Shown piece by piece: positions 1 to 8,511 of a stretch of DNA of 11,196 nucleotides. Both the position numbers and the translations under genes were made by a program. The DNA lies in contig JAEZED010000175.1 in assembly GCA_023417885.1 (NCBI GenBank), positions 1 to 11,196 of the forward strand, read 5' to 3'. The DNA is from Planctomycetota bacterium (GTDB taxonomy: Bacteria; Planctomycetota; Phycisphaerae; Tepidisphaerales; Tepidisphaeraceae). The notes below the pieces were generated by a model. That model was given only the letters and a program-made list of their open reading frames with translations, was not told the origin of the DNA and ran no database searches. Positions within the stretch are counted from its first letter, which is position 1. Each line of letters starts with the position of its first letter.

Positions 1-370
1 CGCCGGGCACGGGCGCGTCGCCGGTTGAGCCCGCGCCGGCGCCGGGGGAGGGTGTCGTGTCGGTCGGCGCGGTGTCTCCCGCCTCTCCGGCCTGCGTCGC
101 TTCGACCTGATCGGGAGCTTTGGGCACGAACGGCTCCACGCGGTAATCCGCGCCGATCGGCTGCTCGTGCACCATGGCGACGTAGATGCTGTGAAGATGC
201 CCGCCGAAGATTTGGAGGGGATACTGCCAGACCGAGGCGTGCCCGACGACGAGCCTTCGGCTGGGGAGCCCGCAGGCGGAAACGAGCTGGGCGGAAGTTC
301 GGCACCAGCGCATCCGCCAGGCGCGCAACCGCCAGGCGAGGACCTGGAAGATTGGAGGACGGAGCGGCAT
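1..370 (-). CDS. Partial unrecognised protein, C-terminus beyond left edge
   Basis: An open frame runs from an ATG at 370-368 to the left edge without a stop: 123 complete codons plus one base. I do not recognise the family. The start reads MPLRPPIFQVLAWRLRAWRM, is rich in Arg and Trp, and may not be the true N-terminus. The middle (about residues 41-80) contains VVGHASVWQYPLQIFGGHLH followed by SIYVAMVHEQPIGADYRVEP, which looks like ordinary folded protein. From about residue 84 it becomes a Pro/Ala/Gly/Thr/Glu-rich linker (for example TAPTDTTPSPGAGAGSTGDA) that continues off the window. Third codon positions are strongly G/C in the second half, which supports coding. The only Shine-Dalgarno-like element is AGAGGG 11 bases upstream of the ATG, inside a small hairpin. 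No signal peptide is apparent. The reading frame from about residue 40 onward is more secure than the start. It could be the N-terminal part of a longer multidomain protein. Confidence 0.5.
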   Translation of the reverse strand, partial: MPLRPPIFQVLAWRLRAWRMRWCRTSAQLVSACGLPSRRLVVGHASVWQYPLQIFGGHLHSIYVAMVHEQPIGADYRVEPFVPKAPDQVEATQAGEAGDTAPTDTTPSPGAGAGSTGDAPVPG

Positions 371-379
371 AAGTCAGCC

Positions 380-400
380 GGCCCTCTGGCGTCCAGGGCC
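380..400 (-). promoter_or_regulatory. Small hairpin covering the only SD-like site of the left-edge gene
   Basis: GGCCCT (380-385) and AGGGCC (395-400) form a perfect 6-bp stem with a 9-base loop, just upstream of the minus-strand ATG at 370. On the minus strand the SD-like AGAGGG (bases 387-382) lies largely in the stem, so folding would hide it. No T-run follows on either strand, so it is not a typical terminator. It may equally be a chance GC stem or a decayed interspersed repeat. Confidence 0.25.
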
Positions 401-432
401 TTTCCCAATTTCTACAATTCCCCCAGCCTGAT

Positions 433-458
433 GGAAACACCGTGAAGCTGGTGTTTCC
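433..458. repeat. Perfect 9-bp inverted repeat, intergenic
   Basis: GGAAACACC at 433-441 and GGTGTTTCC at 450-458 are exact reverse complements separated by an 8-base loop, GTGAAGCT. Neither strand shows the run of T expected of an intrinsic terminator. It lies about 190 bases beyond the amidohydrolase stop at 650 and about 60 bases upstream of the left-edge gene. Its less GC-rich stem stands out in GC-rich DNA. It may be an RNA stem processed or protected at the end of the amidohydrolase transcript, or a unit of an interspersed repeat family. Confidence 0.6.
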
Positions 459-512
459 GCGAAGAGTGGGTAATCCCATGAGGCGCGAAGGGCGGTTCGA
501 CCTCGGACGAAC

Positions 513-545
513 GCAAAGGGTGCAGTGGGCGCAAAGAGAGCAAAG
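513..545. repeat. GCAAAG-motif repeat cluster
   Basis: GCAAAG occurs three times: 513-518, 531-536 and 540-545, within a purine-rich stretch (AACGCAAAGGGTGCAGTGGG, then CGCAAAGAGAGCAAAGAAGG). From memory, strings of CGCAAAG/GCAAAG are a recurrent intergenic repeat type in Planctomycetota and Verrucomicrobiota; the copy number in this genome cannot be judged from the window. No convincing coding frame crosses it. Confidence 0.45.
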
Positions 546-604
546 AAGGAGACTGAGCGGCCGGAGCCGGCGCGAACGTAGTACACGATGCCCCCCGCTG
601 CGGG

Positions 605-634
605 TCATTCGTGATCACTCGTGTTCATTCGTGG
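605..634. repeat. Three tandem copies of a 10-bp unit, TCATTCGTGN
   Basis: The three adjoining units are TCATTCGTGA (605-614), TCACTCGTGT (615-624) and TCATTCGTGG (625-634). A degenerate fourth unit, CCCCTCGTAA (635-644), may follow. The 10-bp period is close to one turn of DNA. The array ends only 15 bases beyond the stop codon of the minus-strand amidohydrolase at 650. I recall the same ATTCGTG repeat from intergenic DNA of planctomycete and verrucomicrobial genomes, which would make it a member of an interspersed family. Confidence 0.6.
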
Positions 635-649
635 CCCCTCGTAACGCGA

Positions 650-1879
650 TTAGTGCGGCTCGTCGCTCACAACCTCGCCTTCGATCACCGTGCCAACACA
701 GTGCGTCGTGTACTCGAACGGATCGCCGTCGAAGAGCGCCAGGTCACCGTCCTTGCCCGCTTCGATCGTTCCCACGCGATCGGCGATCCCCAGGATCGCC
801 GCCGCGTCGCGCGTGATCATCGCCAGCGCCTCCTCGAAGCTGTTGCCGTGACGGGCCGCCATCGCCGCCTCCCACAGCACCACGCGCACCTTCGGCACGT
901 ATCCCTCGAAGCTCGTCTGCATCGCGACCGGTATCCCCGCCGCCCGCAGCTTCGCCGCCGTCCCGAAGCTGGCGTTCTCCTTCTCCCCGCCGGTGCGCTG
1001 CATGCCCGGGTGGATGATCACCGGAATCCCCGCCGCCTTGATCTGGTCGATCAGCAGGTAGGCCTCGGCGCCGGAATCGAGCACGATGTCGATGTCGAAC
1101 TCCTCCGCCACCCGCAGCGTCGAGGCGATGTCCTGGGCGCGGTCGGCGGTCACGAGCAGCGGCGTCTCCTTCGACAGCACGCGCGCCAGCGCCTCCAGCT
1201 TCAGGTCGCGCGCGGGGCGCTTCGACGCGTCATCGCCCGCCGCCTCCACCTTCCGGGCGTACTCCTGCGCCTTGAAAAGCTCGCTGCGGAGCACCGACAC
1301 CAGCTTGCCACGTGTGCCGGGCGAGCCGCCCTGGCGCATCCCGCCCCCGCCGACCGTCGCGGCGATCATGGTCTCGGCATCGACGACCGCCTCGTCCACC
1401 GTGTTCCCGCGCGTCTTGACGATGCAGGTCTGCCCGCTGATGAGCGCGCCGGGGGCGTGGCCGGTGTGCACCGTCGTGACGCCGAAGCCGCGGACGTACG
1501 GGACGAGCTTGTCCAGCGGGTTGTAGGCGTCGATGGCGCGCAGCTCCGGCTGCACGGCGCCGGAGCGGTCGAGCTGATCCTGATCCTGCTCCTGGTTGGT
1601 GATGCCGGTCAGGCCGAGCGTGCCGTGGGCGTCGATCAGCCCCGGGGTCACCACCGCCGCCTCCAGCACGCGGAAACCCTGCGGCTCGTCCACCTCGCCC
1701 GCGGCGCCGATGGCGGCGATCTTGCCGTCACGGATGACGATGACGCCGTTTTCGATCGGCTCGCCCGCCATCGTATGGATCGTTCCGGCGCGCACAACGA
1801 GATCCTGCGCCAGCGCGGGCGACGCCAGCAGGACCAGCACGGCCAGGTGCAGCGGAAGGCAGAAGAGCTTCATGCGCAT
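650..1879 (-). CDS. Exported amidohydrolase-fold protein, metal ligands lost (probable pseudoenzyme)
   Basis: This 409-residue protein has a Sec signal peptide (residues 1-24, hydrophobic LAVLVLLASPALA, likely cut before QD), so it acts outside the cytoplasm. The amidohydrolase frame is complete: N-terminal strand region with AGEPIENG (38-45), VTPGLIDAHG (77-86), SGQT (148-151), GSPGTRGK (185-192) and the C-terminal DRVGTIEAGKDGDL (367-380). It is a paralogue of the next gene upstream (1943-3322), sharing these blocks. The metal site is eroded, however. HxH has become H85-G-T87. The block aligned with HHHTHRADDI reads VTADRAQDI. HHVSEA reads DSGAEA (268-273). HTDD reads QTSF (321-324). Only the first His survives, so hydrolysis by the usual mechanism is unlikely, and a binding, regulatory or partner role is an inference. 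The start could also be the ATG at 1873; an AGAGA just upstream is a weak ribosome site for either. The gene lies 63 bases after its paralogue and probably shares its transcript. Confidence 0.85.
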   Translation of the reverse strand: MRMKLFCLPLHLAVLVLLASPALAQDLVVRAGTIHTMAGEPIENGVIVIRDGKIAAIGAAGEVDEPQGFRVLEAAVVTPGLIDAHGTLGLTGITNQEQDQDQLDRSGAVQPELRAIDAYNPLDKLVPYVRGFGVTTVHTGHAPGALISGQTCIVKTRGNTVDEAVVDAETMIAATVGGGGMRQGGSPGTRGKLVSVLRSELFKAQEYARKVEAAGDDASKRPARDLKLEALARVLSKETPLLVTADRAQDIASTLRVAEEFDIDIVLDSGAEAYLLIDQIKAAGIPVIIHPGMQRTGGEKENASFGTAAKLRAAGIPVAMQTSFEGYVPKVRVVLWEAAMAARHGNSFEEALAMITRDAAAILGIADRVGTIEAGKDGDLALFDGDPFEYTTHCVGTVIEGEVVSDEPH

Positions 1880-1942
1880 CTTGTCTCTCAGCTAAGGACA
1901 GCCACTCGCCCTGTCACGTCAAACAACCATCGCGGCCCTGCC

Positions 1943-3322
1943 TCACTCCTGCGCGTGCTCGGCACAGCAGAGGTAGGGCTCGGTATCGTCCCCCGCGCCG
2001 TAGCCACCCACGGCGTATAGGCGATCCGCCTCGTCGGCCAGGTCAAACACCTTCTCCCCCTCGATCCACGTCTGTTCGACGTGCGTGTAGACGGAGAGCG
2101 GATCGCCGGAGAGCACGATGAAGTCGGCGTCCTTCCCCGGCTCCAGCGTGCCGATCCGGTCGCCCAGGTCCATCATCCGCGCGCCGTTGATCGTCAGCGC
2201 CTCCAGCGCCGCCTCGCGGCTCATGCCCGCCCGCACGCCCATCGCCGCCATCCGCAGGAAGAGGCGCGAGTCGGTGATGTAGTCGTCTGTGTGAAACGCA
2301 GTCAGCACGCCCGCCTCCTCCATAGCAGGCGCGTTCTCGTGAACGAGCTCCAGCGCCTCAAGCTTTCCGCCCGGCGCGTCGACGAGGATGATCGAAGCCG
2401 GCACACCGGCGGCGGCGATCTCGTCGGCCATCTTCGCCGCCTCGCTCACGTGATGGAGCACGACGCGGAAGCCGAACTCCTCCTTGAGGCGGAGGACGGT
2501 GGCGATGTCGTCGGCGCGGTGCGTGTGGTGATGGACGATGCGCTTGCCGTCGAGCACTTCCAGCATCGCCTCCATGCCCAGGTCGCGCGCGGCGGGCTGC
2601 GTCGTCGGCCCGGTCGAGGGCTCGGTCGCCGATCCGTCCGCAGGCTGCGTGTCGGCATTCTCACCGCCCGCCTCGCCGCGCCGGAGCTTCTCGCGGTACT
2701 CCATCGCGCGGATGAAGTGCTGCCGCACCAGCGCCGCCGCCTTGCCGCGTGTGCCGGGGAAGGGGGGATCGCCGATCGGGTTGGTGCCGTTGGCCATCTT
2801 CATGCCGCCCGTCGGCTTGCCGCCTTCATCGACGATGAACAGGTCGTCGATGAGTTGCGGCTCGTCGCGCAGCTTCAGGTAGATCGTCTGGCCGCTCATC
2901 AGGTGCCCGCTGCCGGGCATGACGTTCAGCGTGGTCAGCCCGCCGGCCTTGGCGCGCATGAAGCCGGAGTCGCGCACGTTGATCGCATCCAGCACGCGCA
3001 CGTCCGGATGGATCGGCCCGCTCCGGTCGCCCCCGCCGGGGCCGCCGATGTGGCTGTGCGTGTCCACCAGCCCGGGCATGATCGTCTTCCCCGCCGCGTC
3101 AATGCGCTCCGCCCCCTCCGGGATCTCCACGGCATCGGCGGCGCCGACCGCGATGATCCGCCCCTCGTGAACCACGAGCGTCCCGTTCTCGATCGGCTCC
3201 CCGGCGATCGGGATGATCGTCGCCCCGGTGAAAGCGGTGGGCTTCTGCTGGGCGCTGGCGGGCAGCGCCGCCGCGAGAAGGACACAGGCGGTGGCGAGGA
3301 ACCGGAGCGGGCGCATGGGCAT
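1943..3322 (-). CDS. Exported metal-dependent amidohydrolase (imidazolonepropionase-like)
   Basis: A 459-residue hydrolase of the amidohydrolase superfamily; the substrate cannot be told from sequence. A Sec signal peptide covers residues 1-24 (FLATACVLLAAALPASA, likely cut before QQ), placing it in the periplasm or envelope. The metal site looks intact: H89-S-H91 after IMPGLVDT, a His cluster H264-H265-H266-T-H268 before RADDI, H290-H291 in VVLHHVSEA, and H344-T-D346-D347 near the C-terminal end of the barrel. The closing block is DRIGTLEPGKDADF (388-401). Residues about 216-243 are a Thr/Gln/Pro/Ala linker (TQPADGSATEPSTGPTTQPA), a low-complexity style common in Phycisphaerae. The tail after 424 is acidic and ends with an LCC motif. 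I chose the ATG at 3322 because GGAG lies 8 bases upstream and the signal peptide begins at once; the in-frame start at 3412 would add 30 residues overlapping the end of fic. Transcription may read in from fic, 86 bases upstream. Confidence 0.9.
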   Translation of the reverse strand: MPMRPLRFLATACVLLAAALPASAQQKPTAFTGATIIPIAGEPIENGTLVVHEGRIIAVGAADAVEIPEGAERIDAAGKTIMPGLVDTHSHIGGPGGGDRSGPIHPDVRVLDAINVRDSGFMRAKAGGLTTLNVMPGSGHLMSGQTIYLKLRDEPQLIDDLFIVDEGGKPTGGMKMANGTNPIGDPPFPGTRGKAAALVRQHFIRAMEYREKLRRGEAGGENADTQPADGSATEPSTGPTTQPAARDLGMEAMLEVLDGKRIVHHHTHRADDIATVLRLKEEFGFRVVLHHVSEAAKMADEIAAAGVPASIILVDAPGGKLEALELVHENAPAMEEAGVLTAFHTDDYITDSRLFLRMAAMGVRAGMSREAALEALTINGARMMDLGDRIGTLEPGKDADFIVLSGDPLSVYTHVEQTWIEGEKVFDLADEADRLYAVGGYGAGDDTEPYLCCAEHAQE

Positions 3323-3330
3323 TGATTGAT

Positions 3331-3334
3331 CTCC
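3331..3334 (-). promoter_or_regulatory. Ribosome binding site that fixes the amidohydrolase start
   Basis: On the minus strand GGAG lies 8 bases before the ATG at 3322-3320. It is the clearest Shine-Dalgarno site among the minus-strand genes here and supports this start over the longer frame beginning at 3412, which would place 30 charged residues ahead of the signal peptide. Confidence 0.7.
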
Positions 3335-3395
3335 GCGAGGGAACTTCAACGCCGTCAATGTATCTGCCGGCCGCCGAAATGGAAGCGTTCGTCGA

Positions 3396-3411
3396 TGACC
3401 GGCGCCGGTCA
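3396..3411. repeat. 16-bp perfect palindrome overlapping the fic stop codon
   Basis: TGACCGGCGCCGGTCA reads identically on both strands with no spacer. Its last three plus-strand bases (3409-3411) are the complement of the fic TGA stop. The lack of a loop makes an RNA hairpin less favourable, so a dyad-symmetric protein site in the 86-bp fic-amidohydrolase gap is one possibility. The GC-rich context means chance symmetry cannot be excluded. Confidence 0.45.
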
Positions 3412-4746
3412 CAGCCCCAGCCGGCGCCGGAGATCTCTAGCGGGGACGAACGTTCGCGGACGCCCTCTCAGATCCGTCAGGAAGCCCCGTTCGGACAGGC
3501 CCAGGAGGTCGGTTCGCGCAGTCTGATAGCTGATGCCGTGGGCTCCCTGGTGCGACTCGAACGTGTACTGCTGGGTCGGATGCCGAATCGCATGATCCAG
3601 TATGGCGCGTTGCCGGGCGTTCAGCCCCTTCGCGCCGCGGAGCGCGAGCATCCGCTGCTGCTCGCTACGTATCTCGTCGAGTCGCTCGTGCAGGTTGGTG
3701 ATCGCCTTCTGCACGGCGCGAACCTTGTATACGAGGAAGTACGTGAGATCGTTGTCATCGGTCTCGCTGTTGAGGAATGCCCGGTAGTACTGCATTCGTG
3801 AGCGATGGATGACGCGGGATACCGTCAGGAACCGGAAGAGAAAATAGCGCTGCCGAAGCATGTACCAGTAGAACAAGGCTCTGGCAGTGCGTCCGTTGCC
3901 GTCGGCATAAGGGTGAAGGTACGCGAGCCAGAAGTGAAGGATCGCCGCCTTGACGAGCGGATGGATGAACTCTTCACCGCGATGCTCCGTGTTGGCGAAG
4001 GCGATCAGTTGGCCGATCTGCTCCTCGAGAGACGTCGCCGGCGGGGGCGTGAAAACCACGTCGCCGTCCCGAACGTCCACGACGAACACGTCGTCCGTCT
4101 GGCGAAACCGACCCGAGTCACGTTCCGGGCGTTCAAGCGTCTCCTGCGTGATCGACTGCTGAAGGTCGTGAATCAGCTCCACGCTCAAGGCCTCATCGAG
4201 ACGCTCCCGGATGAGCGCCATCGTCCGATAGCCGTTAACGACCATCCGCTCGCTGCGCGTGAGGGGCCGCTGGCCGCTGCGAAGCATCTCCTTGGCACGC
4301 CGGATCGTCGTCACCGCGCCTTCGATCTGGCTCGTGCTGATTGCCTCTTCCATGAGGGAGTCGATGAGAATGCGATCCTGAACGTCGCTCCCCAACGCGC
4401 CGGCGGCATCGGTCACGATCTCCGTCCCGGCCAGTCGATCGACCTCGTGAAGCGGCTCCAGGTGCCGGTCGGTCAGCCGATATCGGAAGGGGCGCCCAGT
4501 CGCGTCGACGATCGGCGACGGCCGCATTGGCTCCCGCTGCAGCTTAACGGCGGCCCACGCTTCCTCGGGTGTCAGCCCCGCTGGTGTCGGCCGATGGCGC
4601 AGTTCGTCCCACGACAGGTATCGCGCGTTGGCTTTCCGAACATACTCCACCAGCTCTTGGGCCTGTTCGGTTGGTCCAGTCAATATCTGGAGCGCCCGGC
4701 CAAGAGAGGCGACGGTCAGCGGTGGCGGAGTTCGCGGTCGCGACAC
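3409..4746 (-). CDS. fic: Fic family AMP-transferase, class II (N-terminal inhibitory motif)
   Basis: This 445-residue cytoplasmic enzyme is expected to transfer AMP from ATP to a hydroxyl on a target protein; the target is unknown. The catalytic Fic motif is complete: HPYADGNGRTAR at 278-289, with H278 as the general base and Tyr replacing the usual Phe of HPF. The inhibitory motif (S/T)xxxE(G/N) is present before the Fic core as T138-SQI-E142-G143, which defines a self-inhibited class II Fic. Residues 40-115 match the N-terminal region common in such proteins (YLSWDELRHRP, then EEAWAAVKLQREP). The core is followed by a helical stretch (about 342-370) and a C-terminal winged-helix-like domain (about 375-445). 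The start is a GTG at 4746 with no Shine-Dalgarno site; the next ATG is at residue 74, too late to keep the N-terminal domain. It lies 60 bases after uvrA on the same strand but has its own AT-rich promoter-like sequence. The winged helix could allow autoregulation, which is an inference. Confidence 0.93.
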   Translation of the reverse strand: MSRPRTPPPLTVASLGRALQILTGPTEQAQELVEYVRKANARYLSWDELRHRPTPAGLTPEEAWAAVKLQREPMRPSPIVDATGRPFRYRLTDRHLEPLHEVDRLAGTEIVTDAAGALGSDVQDRILIDSLMEEAISTSQIEGAVTTIRRAKEMLRSGQRPLTRSERMVVNGYRTMALIRERLDEALSVELIHDLQQSITQETLERPERDSGRFRQTDDVFVVDVRDGDVVFTPPPATSLEEQIGQLIAFANTEHRGEEFIHPLVKAAILHFWLAYLHPYADGNGRTARALFYWYMLRQRYFLFRFLTVSRVIHRSRMQYYRAFLNSETDDNDLTYFLVYKVRAVQKAITNLHERLDEIRSEQQRMLALRGAKGLNARQRAILDHAIRHPTQQYTFESHQGAHGISYQTARTDLLGLSERGFLTDLRGRPRTFVPARDLRRRLGL

Positions 4747-4752
4747 TCGCGA

Positions 4753-4787
4753 ATACTAACGAGTACTAATTCAGTTTCAAATTAGTA
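4753..4787 (-). promoter_or_regulatory. AT-rich promoter and operator-like repeats upstream of fic
   Basis: On the minus strand TTGAAA (4780-4775) and TAGTAT (4758-4753) form a plausible -35/-10 pair with a 16-base spacer. TAGTAT ends only 6 bases before the GTG start at 4746, so transcription would begin at or next to the start codon, giving a leaderless mRNA. Superimposed are three TACTAA half-sites: plus-strand TACTAA at 4754-4759 and again 10 bp on at 4764-4769, and the inverted TTAGTA at 4782-4787. The last two lie in a perfect 8-bp inverted repeat, TACTAATT (4764-4771) and AATTAGTA (4780-4787). The AT-rich stretch is conspicuous against its surroundings. Binding by Fic itself or another regulator is an inference. 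Confidence 0.5.
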
Positions 4788-4806
4788 ATCGGGTTGTAGG
4801 CCGTCC

Positions 4807-7923
<3,117 letters not shown>

Positions 7924-8085
7924 TGGGCGGGGCAGCAGGGGGTGGAGCGGCGGGCGGTCCGGGGACGGTAAGGCGATGGTAGCACCCTCACATCGAACAG
8001 GACCCTTACAGCTTACCTCGGCGCCGCTCCTTCACAAGGGCAGGAAAGCGGCCGCCGGGGCGGGTGATACGTCTCTGGGCCTCCC

Positions 8086-8119
8086 CTGGTGCGCGCCGGT
8101 GGCCGCCGTGGCGCACCAG
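8086..8119 (-). terminator. Strong GC hairpin just after the small gene
   Basis: CTGGTGCGC (8086-8094) and GCGCACCAG (8111-8119) form a perfect 9-bp stem with a 16-base loop. On the minus strand it begins 4 bases after the TGA of the small gene (8126-8124) and well before uvrA. No T-run follows (GGGAGGCCC), so it would be a non-canonical terminator or an RNA-stabilising 3' stem rather than a classical intrinsic terminator. Confidence 0.5.
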
Positions 8120-8123
8120 ACCC

Positions 8124-8414
8124 TCAGCCGGAACGGCCAAGCGGGTTCCATTGCCGTTCCAGCTCAAGAATCTCGGTGCGCCGCCGGACCTCGCGCTCCG
8201 TCTTGAAATAGTGGGCCACCTCCCGCTTGGCGATGCGGCAGTTGACGACGTCGTCGATGCTCCGGCCGGCGAAGGCCAGCAGGCGGGCCAGCCGGCGCTG
8301 CGGCACCACCTCGCGCACCCCGCCTTCCGGTTCGGGCATCGCGGGCAGGCCGGGTTCGAGGTGCAGCGGGTCGGACATGACGATCAACCAGGCCCGCTGC
8401 AACGCGCGGACCAT
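8124..8414 (-). CDS. Small conserved-looking hypothetical protein
   Basis: A 96-residue frame whose third codon positions are almost all G or C (for example the run encoding RLARLLAFAGRSIDDVV), which argues for a real gene rather than a shadow. I do not recognise the family. The first half is Pro/Glu-rich (EPGLPAMPEPEGG, 20-32). The second half is predicted helical and highly charged (residues about 37-90, with KREVAHYFKTEREVRRRTEI), compatible with a small helical regulatory or nucleic-acid-contacting protein, though no motif proves this. No signal peptide or membrane segment is present. The start is uncertain: ATG at 8414, or ATG at 8378 giving 84 residues beginning MSDPLHLEPG, which reads more naturally. 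Neither has a clear Shine-Dalgarno site. It precedes uvrA on the same strand with a 200-base gap and a hairpin between, so it is probably a separate unit. It is divergent from the gene at 8512. Confidence 0.65.
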   Translation of the reverse strand: MVRALQRAWLIVMSDPLHLEPGLPAMPEPEGGVREVVPQRRLARLLAFAGRSIDDVVNCRIAKREVAHYFKTEREVRRRTEILELERQWNPLGRSG

Positions 8415-8498
8415 CGGCGGGTGAAGGGGGACAGTCGATCATACGATCCGGCGGCCGGCCGGTTTTGCACCGAACGGGTGGCGGTGGAGGGCTCCTTC

Positions 8499-8504
8499 GA
8501 AGGG
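8499..8504 (+). promoter_or_regulatory. Ribosome binding site of the HEFCH protein gene
   Basis: GAAGGG lies 7 bases before the ATG at 8512 and overlaps a perfect 10-bp palindrome, CCTTCGAAGG (8494-8503). It supports the start, which begins a signal peptide directly. The rest of the 97-bp divergent gap (8415-8511) shows no convincing promoter pair. Confidence 0.6.
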
Positions 8505-8511
8505 CAAATCC

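Noticed and set aside
25..445. Plus-strand open frames at 25-372 and 167-445
   Set aside because: One is Arg-rich noise. The other lies antisense to the minus-strand frame that has better third-position bias. Neither has a ribosome site or recognisable content.
433..458. Intrinsic terminator for the amidohydrolase operon
   Set aside because: The stem is perfect but there is no T-run on either strand and it lies about 190 bases beyond the stop, so I list it only as an inverted repeat.
605..634. CRISPR array
   Set aside because: The units are 10 bp and directly adjoining, with no spacers, and no cas gene is present.
611..3325. Long plus-strand open frames (611-2020 and 2081-3325) antisense to the two amidohydrolases
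   Set aside because: They are composition-driven shadows of genes with signal peptides and conserved blocks on the other strand; their translations are low-complexity Arg/Ala/His-rich.
3805..4785. Plus-strand open frame of 326 codons antisense to fic
   Set aside because: The minus strand has a complete Fic motif and inhibitory motif, and the antisense product has no recognisable domain.
7924..8085. LexA/SOS box in front of uvrA
   Set aside because: I found no dyad resembling the known LexA sites; CCTGTTCG in the leader is only a half-site-like string.
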